A DNA stretch of 64,000 nucleotides from Eupeodes corollae (lineage: Eukaryota > Arthropoda > Insecta > Diptera > Syrphidae): NCBI RefSeq assembly GCF_945859685.1, contig NC_079147.1, positions 179,039,174 to 179,103,173 of the forward strand, written 5' to 3'. Shown in pieces: positions 36,626 to 47,668 of the stretch. The translations under genes and the position numbers were made by a program. Within the stretch, counting starts at the first letter, position 1. Each line of letters begins with the position of its first letter. The notes below the pieces were generated by a model. It was not told the DNA's origin. It saw only the letters and a program-made list of their open reading frames with translations, and did no database searches.

Positions 36626-39600
36626 CTTACTTACTTACTTAAGGTGGCGCTACAGTCCGGGGCGGACCTGGGCCTCAACCAACAAGCGTCTCCAGCCAGC
36701 TCGGTCCCTAGCTAGCTGTCTCCAGTTTCGCACGCCAAGTTGGTTGAGGTCCTCTCCCACCTGGGTGCGCCACCTGAGTCGCGGTCTTCCTCTACTGCGC
36801 CGTCCCTCGGGATTGGATTCGAAGACCTTCCGGGCTGGAGCGTTGATGTCCATCCGCTCTACATGACCTAGCCATCTAAGCCGTTGGACTTTGATTCTGC
36901 TAACTAGGTCAGTGTCGCTGTACAGCCCGTACAGCTCGTCGTTATATCTTCTCCTCCATTCTCCATCTATGCGTACGGGACCAAAAATCGCCCGAAGAAT
37001 TTTTCTCTCGAAGCATCCTAAGACGCTCTCATCTTTCTTTGACAGGGTCCAGGCCTCAGCGCCATAAATGAGAACCGGGATGATGAGTGTCTTATAGATG
37101 GTGATTTTACATGCTCGAGAGAGGACTTTACTTCTCAATTGCCTTCTAAGTCCAAAGAAGCAGCGATTTGCAAGAGTTATTCTTCGTTTGATTTCAGCGC
37201 TGGTGTCGTTGTCTGCATTAATAGCGGTGCCTAGGTAGACAAAGTCCTTAACTACCTCAAAGTTATAGCTGTCCATGGTGACGTTTTGTCCAAGACGTCG
37301 TCGTTCAGTGTCCTTTTTTGATGACAGCATATACTTGGTCTTGCCCTCATTGACCACTAAACCCATCTTCTTCGCTTCCGTCGCAATGCTCAAAAACGCT
37401 CCACTGACATCACGCTTTGATCTTCCAACTATGTCAATATCATCTGCGTATCCGAGTAATTGGATCGATCTTTGGAAGATTGTGCCTCTGGTGTTGACGG
37501 TTGAGTTTTGCACAATTCTTTCCAGAACGATGTTGAAGAAGTCGCATGACAGTGCATCGCCTTGTCTAAAACCTTTTTTGACTTCAAATGCATCGGTAAG
37601 ATCTTTTCCGACCTTGATAGAGCAGCGTGCATTCTCCATCGTCATTCTGCACAAACGGATAAGTTTGACAGGGATGCCAAAACTAGACATTGCTCGGTAG
37701 AGCTCTTCCCTATAGATGCTGTCATACGCGGCTTTAAAATCGATAAAGAGATGGTGGGTATCGATTTGAAGCTCCTGGGTTTTTTCCAAGATCTGCCGTA
37801 GTGTGAATATTTGGTCGATAGTGGACTTTCCTGGTCTGAAGCCACACTGATAAGGACCAATCAGGTTGTTGACGAATGGCTTCAGACGTTCACATAATAC
37901 GGCAGAGAGGATCTTATACGCAATGTTAAGGAGACTGATGCCTCTGTAGTTGGCGCAGTTTAGAGGGTCTCCTTTCTTATGTATCGGGCACACTATGCTG
38001 AGATTCCACTCATCGGGCATGCTTTCTTCCGACCAAATTTTGCAGATGAGTTGGTGCATGCTCCCTACCAAGTCATCGCCTGCTGCTTTGAATAGTTCGG
38101 CGGTGATGCCGTCAGCTCCAGCAGCTTTGTTTGACTTAAGTTTAGATATAGCTATCTTCACTTCGTCAAGGTCGGGTAGGCGGAATTGTTGATCTGCGTC
38201 GCCGAGGTTGAGTGGTTCTATCTCCCTTACAGCGGAGTTCGGTTCGTCATCGCCGTTATATAATTTGGAGAAGTGATCTTTCCATATTCTCAGCATCGAC
38301 TGTGGTTCTACTACGATGTTCCCTTGATCGTCTTTACAGGCTTCGGTTCGTGGCTGGTACCCTTGGGAGGTTTTTTTTACCTTTTGGTAAAATTTACGAA
38401 CCTCATTCCTGTTGTGACATCCCTCTATCTCCTCGATCGCGCGCTTCTCATGCTCTCTTTTTTTCCGTCTAAGAAGCCGGTGTTCCTCTCTCCTCTTCTG
38501 CTCGTAGAGCTCGCGAGCAGCTCTAGTCCTTTTGTGCAGCGCCGTTTTGTATGCCTCTTGTTTCGCTGCGTGCGCTTGCCGGCATTCGTCGTCAAACCAG
38601 GGGTTTCGCTGTGGTGGCCGTGTGAAACCTAGCACTTCAGAGGCGGCATCTCTGATGGCTGCAAGGCAATGTTGCCACTGGTTTTCAATGCTTAATGCAG
38701 GAAGCATAGGACTCCTTAGGAGGTTACTAGAGACTCGATCGGAAAAGGACATGGCAGTCTCTTGCGATTGTAGCCGTCTAACGTCGAATCTTCTCACAGT
38801 ACTTCCTTGTTTTGGCTTGGATCGGGATATCCGTAGCCGTACCTTGGCTACAACGAGGTAGTGGTCCGAGTCAATGTTGGCCTCTCGGAATGTTCGGATA
38901 TCCTGGATACTGGAGAAGTGTCGTGCGTCGATCGCAATGTGGTCAATCTGGTTGACGGTTGATTGATCAGGAGATTTCCATGTCCCCTTGTGGATATTAA
39001 GATGCGTGAACTGCGTACTAGCTACCAGAACGTCTCGCCCCGCAGCGAAATCGACCAGCCTGAATCCGTTGTCGGAGGTGTTGTCGTGCAGGCTGTATCT
39101 CCCGATTATGCCACCAAAGATGTCTTCTCTTCCTAGCTTGGCATTAAAATCTCCTAAGACAATTTTAATGTCATAGCCAGGGCACTGCTCATATGTCTTG
39201 TCCAAGAGCTCGAAGAACATATCTTTAGTGTCTTCATCTTTCTCCTCTGTTGGGGCATGCGCGCATATTAGGCTTATGTTGGCGAATTTAGCCTTGATGC
39301 GGATTGTCGTGATGCGCTCGCTCACACTGTTGAAACTCAAGACTTTTTGCCTGAGCCTAGTTCCAACAACAAATCCACACCCAAATAGACGCTGTCTTTG
39401 TTCACGGTAGCAGTCGCCGTAGTAGATATCGCAGTCTTTTAGTTTGCGTTTACCCGGTCCATCCCATCGCACTTCTTGGATGGCTGTAATATCTGCCTTG
39501 CAGCAGTTTAGGGCTTCCGCTAATTGTTCGGCTGCACGTGGTCTGTTAAGGGACCTAACATTCCACGTACATATCCGAAGTTCGTTGTCCTTATTTCGTT

Positions 39601-40108
39601 TGCGTGGGTTGTCAACAGTGAATCCGTCCGTATCCGAGGCTTGTTGTTGCTTCGAAACTATGATGCTTTTACGTGGCCAGGAAGTCACCCCGACGGCACA
39701 ACCCCCAACCTGGAGGGCCAGATCCTTAGTATAACTCCAAGGAAGGGGAGCCGGATGAACCGCTCCTTATAGGCCTGGGCTCCGAATATGTCGAAGAAGC
39801 CCTATAAGGTGTTCACTAAGTAGTTCGACCTTACTGGAACTGTAGACGCCACCGTTGATTCTATCTCGAGAATTCGTCCGCTGCCGCCTGGATAAGGAGA
39901 GGTGCCTTAGTGGAAACACCTCTCCCCCCCTCTCTCGTTTGCTGCCCCCAACAACTTTCCACTGGGGTTGGAACCCAATCTCCAGTTGAGGTACTAGGCA
40001 CCCGATGTTCACCGCGGGGAGGTGAGAGTAGGAGTTGATAGACAGAGGTGGGTTTTGAGAAAAACCTGTGGACGCTTGTGTCCTCTTGAATGCACATGTC
40101 TACCATTT
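36626..40108 (-). mobile_element. full-length RTE-like LINE, intact, 9-bp TSD
   Basis: An element of about 3.48 kb on the minus strand. It is flanked by the 9-bp duplication GACGAATGA (36617-36625 and 40109-40117). Its 3' terminus is CCGGACTGTAGCGCCACCTT followed by four-base TAAG repeats, with no poly(A), as in RTE-type elements. Its body is the single 1012-codon EN-RT ORF, preceded by about 420 bp of 5' sequence with two short overlapping minus-strand ORFs (39767-40012 and 39861-40106) that may be 5' UTR or a vestigial ORF1. It interrupts an older LINE. Removing it and one TSD restores that element's reading (AFIRRKLVYN..HIWADAPK). Degraded relatives lie at 34440 and 40801. The RTE placement is by structure and motif style. 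Related clades are possible. Confidence 0.92.
36650..39688 (-). CDS. LINE endonuclease-reverse transcriptase polyprotein, 1012 aa
   Basis: This protein makes the DNA copy of a retrotransposon by target-primed reverse transcription. An apurinic-type endonuclease nicks the target, and reverse transcriptase extends from the nick. Endonuclease landmarks: CTWNVRSLN (40-48), QEVRWDG (71-77, metal-binding Glu), GDFNAKLG (179-186), IDHIAID (248-254) and SDHYLVV (274-280, catalytic D-H). RT landmarks: KAAGADGITAELFK (521-534), HKKGDPLNCANYRGISLL (570-587), FIDFKAAYDS (648-657, first Asp), GFRQGDALS (706-714) and GYADDID (746-752, Asp pair). The C-terminal part has IYGAEAW, then RLRWLGHVERM and GRPRLRW, the usual tail in insect proteins of this type. 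All key residues are present and there is no internal stop, so it could be active or only recently dead. The start is the first Met. An upstream in-frame extension is possible. Confidence 0.93.
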   Translation of the reverse strand: MTSWPRKSIIVSKQQQASDTDGFTVDNPRKRNKDNELRICTWNVRSLNRPRAAEQLAEALNCCKADITAIQEVRWDGPGKRKLKDCDIYYGDCYREQRQRLFGCGFVVGTRLRQKVLSFNSVSERITTIRIKAKFANISLICAHAPTEEKDEDTKDMFFELLDKTYEQCPGYDIKIVLGDFNAKLGREDIFGGIIGRYSLHDNTSDNGFRLVDFAAGRDVLVASTQFTHLNIHKGTWKSPDQSTVNQIDHIAIDARHFSSIQDIRTFREANIDSDHYLVVAKVRLRISRSKPKQGSTVRRFDVRRLQSQETAMSFSDRVSSNLLRSPMLPALSIENQWQHCLAAIRDAASEVLGFTRPPQRNPWFDDECRQAHAAKQEAYKTALHKRTRAARELYEQKRREEHRLLRRKKREHEKRAIEEIEGCHNRNEVRKFYQKVKKTSQGYQPRTEACKDDQGNIVVEPQSMLRIWKDHFSKLYNGDDEPNSAVREIEPLNLGDADQQFRLPDLDEVKIAISKLKSNKAAGADGITAELFKAAGDDLVGSMHQLICKIWSEESMPDEWNLSIVCPIHKKGDPLNCANYRGISLLNIAYKILSAVLCERLKPFVNNLIGPYQCGFRPGKSTIDQIFTLRQILEKTQELQIDTHHLFIDFKAAYDSIYREELYRAMSSFGIPVKLIRLCRMTMENARCSIKVGKDLTDAFEVKKGFRQGDALSCDFFNIVLERIVQNSTVNTRGTIFQRSIQLLGYADDIDIVGRSKRDVSGAFLSIATEAKKMGLVVNEGKTKYMLSSKKDTERRRLGQNVTMDSYNFEVVKDFVYLGTAINADNDTSAEIKRRITLANRCFFGLRRQLRSKVLSRACKITIYKTLIIPVLIYGAEAWTLSKKDESVLGCFERKILRAIFGPVRIDGEWRRRYNDELYGLYSDTDLVSRIKVQRLRWLGHVERMDINAPARKVFESNPEGRRSRGRPRLRWRTQVGEDLNQLGVRNWRQLARDRAGWRRLLVEAQVRPGL

Positions 40109-40117
40109 GACGAATGA

Positions 40118-40255
40118 AGGCTTTGTAAATTACAGCCAGATCAGAAGAGGTGAAAAATTTCTTGCACCGTCGGAGAAATCCTAAGCACCTGGCAGCATTT
40201 TTGGCAATATCAAATATATTTCCATTCCATAAAAGGTGAACCTCGCTTACATAAG
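40118..40255 (-). mobile_element. 5' side of the interrupted older LINE
   Basis: The minus strand reads NIFDIAKNAARCLGFLRRCK, then KFFTSSDLAVIYKAFIR up to the TSD. This is the region just downstream of the RT palm in jockey/CR1-type proteins (usual form AKKAxRxLGFLxRxxKxF...LxxLYKxxIRPxLEY). It joins directly to 36616 when the inserted element is removed. It is truncated upstream near 40255. Confidence 0.85.
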
Positions 40256-40800
40256 TAAAACTAACATTTGCTGATTAGGCATGAACTTAAAATAAGATGA
40301 CAATTCATTTCAATTAAGTGCAATTCGATAGAATTTACTCCACCTTAAAACTGTTCATTAGGGCGTATACTTGTTTTTTTAGGTATTCGATTTGTTTTAT
40401 TGTTTTATTTAATATTTATAAATCTTCAACAATCATTGAATCCTTCACTTTATATCATTTCAATGAACGATCTAAGAAAAACAATTATTAATTTATGGAA
40501 AAAGGTTTTGAACTTATAAATTTCCTTTAAGAAAGCTTCTGAAAGGCGATTTTATGTACATATGTAGCATTTTCATTAAATTTCTCCTTTAAGCCTGGAA
40601 TTTTAGATCATTGGCAAAAACATCCCACAGAGCGAGAAAGCGTTGTTATTAAAATTCAACCAACTAACGTTTTGACTTAAAAGTCGTTTTTGAATGGTAA
40701 CAAGTAATGAGACCTTTTGAATAAAATCGAGCAGTTACTATATTTAGAACGAAAATAAATCATTACTCCGCTCTTTGTAATTTGCTCTGATGATCTTACT
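40256..40800. other. AT-rich spacer
   Basis: No coding pattern or ordered repeat seen between two LINE copies. Confidence 0.5.
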
Positions 40801-41850
40801 GACATACTTAAGGTTTCGCTAAAGTCATATGTGAACTGGGGCCTCACTAAACAAACTTTTCCATCTACCTTGTTTAATGCTTCTGCACCGTATATCAGGA
40901 TAGTGATGTGAGGGTCTTTTATAGCGAAGATTTGGTTAGTCGAGCGAGTGCATTATGTATTCAATTGATTTCTAAGCCCACATTAACAGCGGTTGGCAAG
41001 AACAATTCTTCATTTGAACTCGGTGCTACCCCAAAAACCTAAGAAAAATAAAATAGCGCAAATTCTCCACGGTCATCCTATAGAAACGGACGAGCTTGGA
41101 AGGGATGCCAAAACTAGGTTTTTTCTTGGATCTGTCGTAATGCGAGTATTTTATCATTTGGCCTATCAGGTTGTTAACGATGGGCCTTAGACGCTCATAT
41201 ATTGCGGTAGAGAAGATTTGTATACGACGCCGTTAAGGAGACTAAGTCCCCTATAGTTTGTGCAATTTAAAGGTTTCTTCTTTTTTCAGTACCGGGCAAA
41301 GAATACTGATATTCAATTCATCGGGAATGCTTCCTTCCCGCACATATTTTACATACAAGTTGGTGCATGCTCCTAAACAAATTATCTCCAGCTGCTTTGA
41401 AAAGCTCGTCTTTCAAGCCATCTACTCCAGCGGAATTCGGTTTGTCTTTGCCGTTATACATTCTGCAGAAGTATTCCTTCCATATCCTCAGTATTGATTG
41501 CGATTATACTCTGCAGCCATCGGTTTGAGGTTTTTGGACTTGTAAATTTCGTTTCACCTGCTCGTTACTTCCAAAGAAGTCTGTTGTGACTCGGTCAGCG
41601 AAGGATTTGGCGATCTCTTGCAATTGTAGCCATTCGACGTTGTATCTTCTCCTAGCATCTCCCTGTTTTGCTTAAGGTCTGGAAACCCGAAATGCTTCCT
41701 TGTCTACAATGGGGTAGTGGGCTGAATCACTGTTAACAAGATGCTGGAAGTGTGTCTAGCGTCGATCGCAATATGGTCAATCTGATTGCCGGTAGATTGG
41801 TGGAGTTCCCTTGCAGATGATGAATCGATGAGCCTGGAGAATCTGTTTTT
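40801..41850 (-). mobile_element. degraded RTE-like LINE copy
   Basis: The minus strand parallels the intact element from its 3' end (ACTTTAGCGAAACCTTAAGT, a damaged form of ACTGTAGCGCCACCTTAAGT, near 40807) to the endonuclease region near 41850. Several large deletions compress about 2.4 kb into about 1 kb. Recognisable matches include the stretches at 41120-41240 (RT), 41290-41500 and 41700-41830 (endonuclease end). No open frame of length remains. No TSD was found. Confidence 0.85.
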
Positions 41851-43293
41851 TTCATGAAAGTTGGGTATATCTTTTATGTCTGTATAGACTTTTTTTTGTC
41901 AAATAAACATATATGCATACACATTTTTATACAATTTACAGAGAAAAAAAAAACAAATTTGATGTTAAAAACATTCCTTGCAAGTTCATGCACCGCCAAT
42001 GCCAGTGACATACAAATTTCCCCTAACATCAACAATATTCATTTCATTGCTGGCTTTTTCTTTTTTTTTTGAGGACACGTTCACATGGTAACGTTTTTCT
42101 TTATTTTCTGTTAAGTACATTGAGAGTAGCGTACTTGCCGTATTTTGTCCCATTGCGTGACATTTTTATATAAGATATTCTTGAATATAAATTCCTAATA
42201 AAATTTGTATGTCTATGTGACTGCGTGTATGCATATAATTTGTTCATATATACATGTACACACGTTTGTACAGTGTACAAACATGTCTATTTAGATTATT
42301 TTAGAATTTCAATATGTCTCCTTACTTGTTGGCTCAATCAATTAAGAGGAAAATTGCTTTTTATTACAGTCTGTCCTATTACAAAAACAAAACACAAAAT
42401 AAACATAACAACTTGCTCAAAACAACATCATCAAATGCACCACTTAACTTTATGTCATAATCTTAATATCTCTTCATATAAAATTTTAATTATCAACGTA
42501 GGTACCCCCTTTTTTACTGTCCAAAAGTCAAGAGTCATTAAATAAAATAAAAAAAAGAAGAAAAAATAAACTTTAAAAACAATTAATAACTTGTGCACTT
42601 CAGTTTTATATTAAATAAAAAAGAAACCTAATTATTTCCATTCTCATTATAAAAATAATACAAACAAACATAAAATAGCAAATAACATACAACCTCCAGT
42701 TTTGAGCTGAATAATGTTTATTAAGATCCTTTTTTCCTATGAAATAAAATCAAAATAAAAAAAAATTAATATATATTTCACTTAATCCACAAATGGAATG
42801 GAAAAGTGTATACGAAGAATGTGTGAAATCAGCCAGAATAAATGTATATATACATATGCATTGTACATATAGGAATGTCAAAAACAAATAAATAAAAATT
42901 TGCTACAGTAGTGTGCAAAAAAAATTGCACTTTGTATCCTATATCAACCAACAAATAATTATATTTTAGAAATTTCCATTTTCTAAAATGTTAAAGCAAT
43001 TTTCAGCAATCTACTAAACGATTTTAACATCTTACTGTTTCTAAACGTTTTGCTAAAATTAAAATCACGGATTGTCTACTTTAACTTTTAACAATTTGCT
43101 CTATTAATATGTCATTATTATCTAGACATTATTTGTGGCCAATTTTACTTGAATGTGTTGAATTATATGTTTTTTTTTTATAAATTCTGAGATACAATTG
43201 TTTTGTTTTAAAGAAGATGTTTTTCGGAAGACGAAGATTTCAAAATGACGTGTGGTTTTCAATCTCGTCATACTTTTTCGGAGTTAATCTTTT
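41851..43293. other. AT-rich non-coding stretch; possible Tc1-like end
   Basis: No gene is supported. The 106-codon ORF at 42225-42545 is AT-driven. At 42904, TACAGTAGTGTGCAAAAAAA followed by ATTGCAC resembles a Tc1/mariner terminal sequence after a TA target, and also forms a GTGCAA/TTGCAC hairpin. No partner terminus was seen. Confidence 0.4.
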
Positions 43294-43390
43294 TGACAGC
43301 TGTTACTTGATTTTTCTCAGTTTGATTTGCCATTTCTGAAATAAAAAAAAAAACTTTTGAATAATGTTTGCAAATCGTGCAAATTTAATA
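43294..43390. repeat. solitary relative of the 19-20.7 kb satellite monomer
   Basis: GACAGCTGTTACTTGATTTT, TCAGTTTGATTTGCCATTTC and GCAAATCGTGCAAATTTAAT appear in the same order and spacing as GACAGCTGTCAAGTGATTTA, TTAGTTTGATTTGACATTTC and AAATTATGCAAATTTATG in the satellite. Identity is roughly 75 percent over about 95 bp. Confidence 0.75.
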
Positions 43391-43715
43391 CCAGAATATA
43401 ATCAATCAATGGAAATTTTTTGTAAGCGCAAAATTTGGCGTCGTGAACCTGTAACGTGGAATCCAAGATCTATTCTAGAAAGACGTTTTTTTGTATAGGA
43501 TTTTGTGAAGTTTCTAACGTAATGTTTACGCAGATAAGCCCGATACGATTGACGTCTTGGAAGAGGATATTCGGCACGTTATCTCTGACGTACTGGCAAA
43601 ACGGCAGGTCCTTAGATCCATGTGGTATCGAACCGACTGTTGCTCTAAGGGTGTTGGCTTTTTCTGTCATCATTCACCTTAGCCTGAACTTATTTCGTAA
43701 GAGTAAAGGGTAATG

Positions 43716-44690
43716 CTAATAACAACGGAAACCAATACGAATACCATTATGTATCTGTATCTGCCCTAGCATGTTAAAAGAAGATTGATGTGAATCTGAA
43801 AAGCTAAGAGTACTATCGTCAGCGAAACAATGTATTGGATTAGAAGTTGCAGACAGGAGATAATTAATAAAAAATGAGAAACAGTGTTGGAGATAGAACA
43901 GAGCCCTGTGGCACACCAGCATTTATTTTGTGGTTTTCAGACTTGAATCCATCCAATACAACTTGTATTGAACGATTCGAAAAATAATTACTAATCCAGT
44001 GAGGCAGGGATTCATGAAAACCGAAAGCACGCGTTTTCGATTAGAGAGCCTGATGCCAAACCCTATCAAATTTGTTTGAAATATCAAGTGCAATAATCTT
44101 ACTTTCTCCAAAACGATTTAAAGATTTGCTCCATAATTCGGTGAGATAAACCATGAGATCACCAGTGGACCTATTGCTACGAAAGCCGTATTGTCGGTCA
44201 TTGCGAAGCTTTCGATCTTCAAGATATTTCTTGAGCTAATAATTAATCAGTGTTTCCATGACCTTGGAAAGAAGAGACGTAAGTGCAATCGGACGGTAAT
44301 TAGAGGGTGAGGAATCTTTGGCTTTTTGGGAATGGGCTGGACAAATGCAGTTCTCCATCCTCTCGGAAAATATGAAAAAGCTTACGCAGTGTTTTTGCCA
44401 GCGTTGAAGAACATCTCTTCAGAACAATAACGGGGATACTATCCGGACCAGCGGATTTGTGTATGTTAAGATCTTTTAGGACTCTCGCCACAGTACTAGT
44501 GCGAAAAAAGATTGGCCCCATAGAATCACTTACGCGCTCGATGACAGGCGGAGTCATAACACTCATTGGTAGCGTTGAATGGGCGGCGAACTGCCTAGCA
44601 AAGAGATTAGCTTGCTCTAAATAGCTGACAAATGGAGTGTCATTGACAACCGAGGAATTTTTTTTACAAATAACCAAAAATTTGTACTGC
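43716..44690 (-). mobile_element. LINE reverse transcriptase, broken
   Basis: Minus strand, high to low: an N-terminal stretch with LEQANLFARQFAAHS, then DLNIHKSAGPDSIPVIVLKR (RT entry), LINYxLKKYLEDRKLRNDRQ and YGFRSNRSTGDLMVYLTEL near 44190, IALDIS.KFDRVWHQAL near 44080 (palm A box), NAGVPQGSVLSP-type box near 43900-43920, and HCFADDSTLSFS near 43810-43830 (catalytic ADD kept). Single-base shifts separate the pieces. It may belong to the same family as the interrupted LINE at 36127-40255, whose preserved part starts just downstream of this region. Confidence 0.85.
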
Positions 44691-45130
44691 CTTTGGGCAT
44701 TGCATTATTTTTTGCCGTAATTTTTGGTAATGTAAAAAATTGGTCCGTCAAATGTGAGCGTTGCAGGCCTTCCTGGCTTACTTGAACTTATTAAGGTTTT
44801 CCTCAGTTGGATTAGCTTTAAAACAACGGAAACTTACCTTCTTGACCCTAATAACTTTACTTAAGTTTAAGTTATATAAACGTCTGTTCCCAACCTTGAC
44901 CAAAAGCCCAAAATGCTGTTTCGCATTACAAAAATTTAATATTTTTGGGCAGAAGAAAGTGCTCAAATGTCAAATATCATATTGTGGTAGGTAAATTCAC
45001 TGTTATTTATTACATAAACTTTTTTGCAGTTTTCCTCTCTCTGAGAGAATTTCATCTTCACTCTTCAAAATTTGACAGACCAACAATTTCTTGCCAAAAA
45101 TCTTGGAAACAAACCAAATGTTTTAAATAA
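44691..45130. other. AT-rich spacer before a MITE
   Basis: No coding signal recognised. The last three bases (TAA, 45128-45130) are the left TSD of the MITE that follows. Confidence 0.5.
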
Positions 45131-45435
45131 TGGCTGAAGCACAAACACGATTCAGCTTCGGCTTCACCTGACGTTTAAAAGTTCAGCCTCACGTTTGTTT
45201 GACAATCGTGAGGAAAAGAACGTAATGTAACTTAATGTGACTCCGAACGGAAGCTATAGTTCAATTATCTGAACATTTGCTTTGTCTGACACCTCAACAG
45301 CTATAAAAAAATGTCAACAAGCAAAATATTTGCTCTTTGGAGGGATGAAATATAAATGTCATTCAAAGCAACTTTGAAGCAGGTCCACCGTAACGCAGAC
45401 GAAGCCGAAGCTGAAGCGTGTTTGTGATTCAGCCA
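45131..45435 (+). mobile_element. Harbinger-type MITE, copy B (305 bp)
   Basis: 35-bp terminal inverted repeats with two mismatches, starting TGGCTGAAGCACAAACACGA and ending in its complement, CGTGTTTGTGATTCAGCCA. The 3-bp target duplication TAA is present at 45128-45130 and 45436-45438. Interior words (CAATCGTGAGG..., GTCTGACACCTCAACAGCT, GTCATTCAAAGCAACTTTGA) match copy A at 30194-30581 in reverse complement. No ORF. It is mobilised in trans if at all. Confidence 0.9.
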
Positions 45436-45438
45436 TAA

Positions 45439-47607
45439 CGGTCCATCCGTTTCATTACGTTGAATAACATTACATTCATCATGTTACATCAATATGTCAA
45501 ATTGTAACTACTTATTCGTAAAATATGCACTCCGTATTTATAACTGCTTTAAATGTTGCCTAGTACATTTTTTGACATTTCAACTTTTGAGTCCTCATAA
45601 GCTTCAGAAAGTATGTATTTTAAAAATCAAATGTTCTACATTTTTGACACACTTCAATCGAAACAAAACCCCAATATTGCTATTTTATTGATCTTTTTTT
45701 TTCAAATTCAAAAAGTTGTTTTTTTTTACAATTAATCTTAATTTTTCACAATACTGTTGATTTAAGTTGGCTTTTCAAAGGTTGAGAGCGAAAAAAAACT
45801 AAACACACACATTCACTCCTAAAAATTCAGCTTTTTGTTGTATGAACTTCAACGAGCATCCATATAGCTTCTCCTCCCTGGTCCCGTCCTGTGTGTTTCT
45901 GCCGTGTTGCTGGGCTCTGTTAGAGCTCTTCCACTGCTAGCTATTGCACACGTTAACATTATCCATTTGATTATACCTATCTACCTAACTTCCTGCCGCT
46001 TGCTCGCTTTACCAACCGAATACGAGAGACCATAGACCAATGCCACACGCCATCATTGTCATGGGGCATAGCGAAGACGGAATACCGAAGAGCTATATGC
46101 TGCCGCTCCTGCTGCTCTTCCGATGCTCTGTGGTGTATTTGTAACACCGAGCATCAACTCGGAACTATACATTTCGTTTCGTCGTATTTTCGGACTTTCC
46201 GCTCGAGATGGGATTTATGCTCTAGCTATATAGATACATGGTTAGTACCCTCCATAACATCCCTACATTACCTTCATGGCATCTTTATACTGTTGGTATT
46301 GGGTAGTCTATACTCCACTGGGCAATTGTGGAAAATTAAAAAAATGAGAGGACGAAAACGGGGGAAAAACTGAATAAAGAAAACACGACAATGACGAACG
46401 GCGAACGCTCGTTTTAGCTACCCATGATTGGCGTTAAACGTGGTAGCTGATGGTGCTTGGACTGGAACCAGGAACCATGGGCATGAGACTTGGAATGAGA
46501 CTGGGACTTGGAGTATTTTGCTGATATGTCTTTGGGGCTCCTCGCTCGCTCGCTCGCTGCTGTGCGCGTTTTCTAGGTTGACTCTGACTTGTGTGTGCTT
46601 CGTGTTGTTTTTAGTATTAATGGCAATGCTTTTTGTTGTTGCATCTTTTCTATACGACTACGTTACGTTTTTGTGTAGGAAAACTCTTGTTTTAGTTCAT
46701 TTTGTGTTTTCTTTAATTTTCTTTGTTCATTTGACGAGACTTACGCGAGGAAGAGGAAAATTGTTGTTAGGTTGCACGTCAAGAAATATAAAAGGTTGGG
46801 GGATGTATTTTGAAGCAACAACAACAACGAAAATAAGGGAGGTTCCCTATGACGGAGGTCTTTTTAATGTTTGTTCCGTTTGCGTGTAAATGAAGAGGGG
46901 GTTTTACTTTATATATAGTAGTTAACGGATATAGATATAATTTTTCTTGTATTTATTTTATTAAGGAAATGCTGATATTTAGTTAGACAGACGAAGAAGA
47001 CGAAGATGACTTTGGAAAAACGGGTTTTAATGTTTTAGTTTTTATTGCTCATGGAAATACATATAGATATAAATTCATTTATAGATACATTTTAAAGATT
47101 GGTGTAAATGAATTGTCAATTGGGAGCTAAAGAATTTTTATAGGGATGTCGTTAAATGGTTTTAATTTGCATGCGACATTCTTCATCCACTCAAGGGTGC
47201 TATTAATTTTGTTGTTGTTTTGTTTTATAAAAATTATATATAAGAAATATTGAAGCGCCATCTAGTGAAAGTAAATACAAATTGAGTAAAAACAGAGTGT
47301 TCCTTTTTCTTTTTAAATATGTTGAAACCTTAGAAGGTATTCCAAAATAAGGATAATTTACTGCACATTTTATAGCCTTGGCAGCTCTAGGCATCAACAA
47401 ACTTCACAGCTGAAAGTCATTGAACATGTGGTTTTGAAGACCAAAAAGAAAACGCAAAGAAGTAAGCTTTATTATGAAACATTTTATGTTTTAAATATTT
47501 GAATATACATATACATATTAATTTTAGCTTATGTTGCAATAAATTTTCAAGATTATCAAACATTGTTCAGGAGTAAGTCTATTCAATATAATACGCAATT
47601 AATTAAG
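45439..47607. other. non-coding, mixed composition
   Basis: Less AT-rich around 45860-46560. A 153-codon plus-strand ORF (46428-46889) is open but hydrophobic and low-complexity with no motif. I do not call it a gene. CTCGCTCGCTCGCTCGCT simple sequence lies at 46539-46556. Confidence 0.4.
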
Positions 47608-47668
47608 TGACAGCTGTCAAATAGACCAAACTCCGAAAAAAGTATTGCCAGATTCAAATCCACACGTC
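47608..47668. repeat. dispersed repeat, copy 2 (GACAGCTGTCAA...TTGCCAGATT)
   Basis: Counterpart of 23971-24030, in the same orientation. Shared words include TGACAGCTGTCAAA, AACTCCG, AGTATTGCCAGATT and ACGTC. Confidence 0.6.

Noticed and set aside
36594..39772. Many plus-strand ORFs of 60-140 codons opposite the LINE polyprotein
   Set aside because: They are antisense shadows of the 1012-codon minus-strand frame, with no motifs of their own.
42225..42545. 106-codon plus-strand ORF
   Set aside because: AT-driven composition, no motif and no splice context.
42904..42935. Tc1-like terminal inverted repeat
   Set aside because: The start resembles a Tc1/mariner end, but no partner terminus or transposase was seen, so I mention it only in the regional note.
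46428..46889. 153-codon plus-strand ORF
   Set aside because: Hydrophobic, low-complexity, with no recognisable domain or splice context. Likely a chance frame in T/G-rich sequence.
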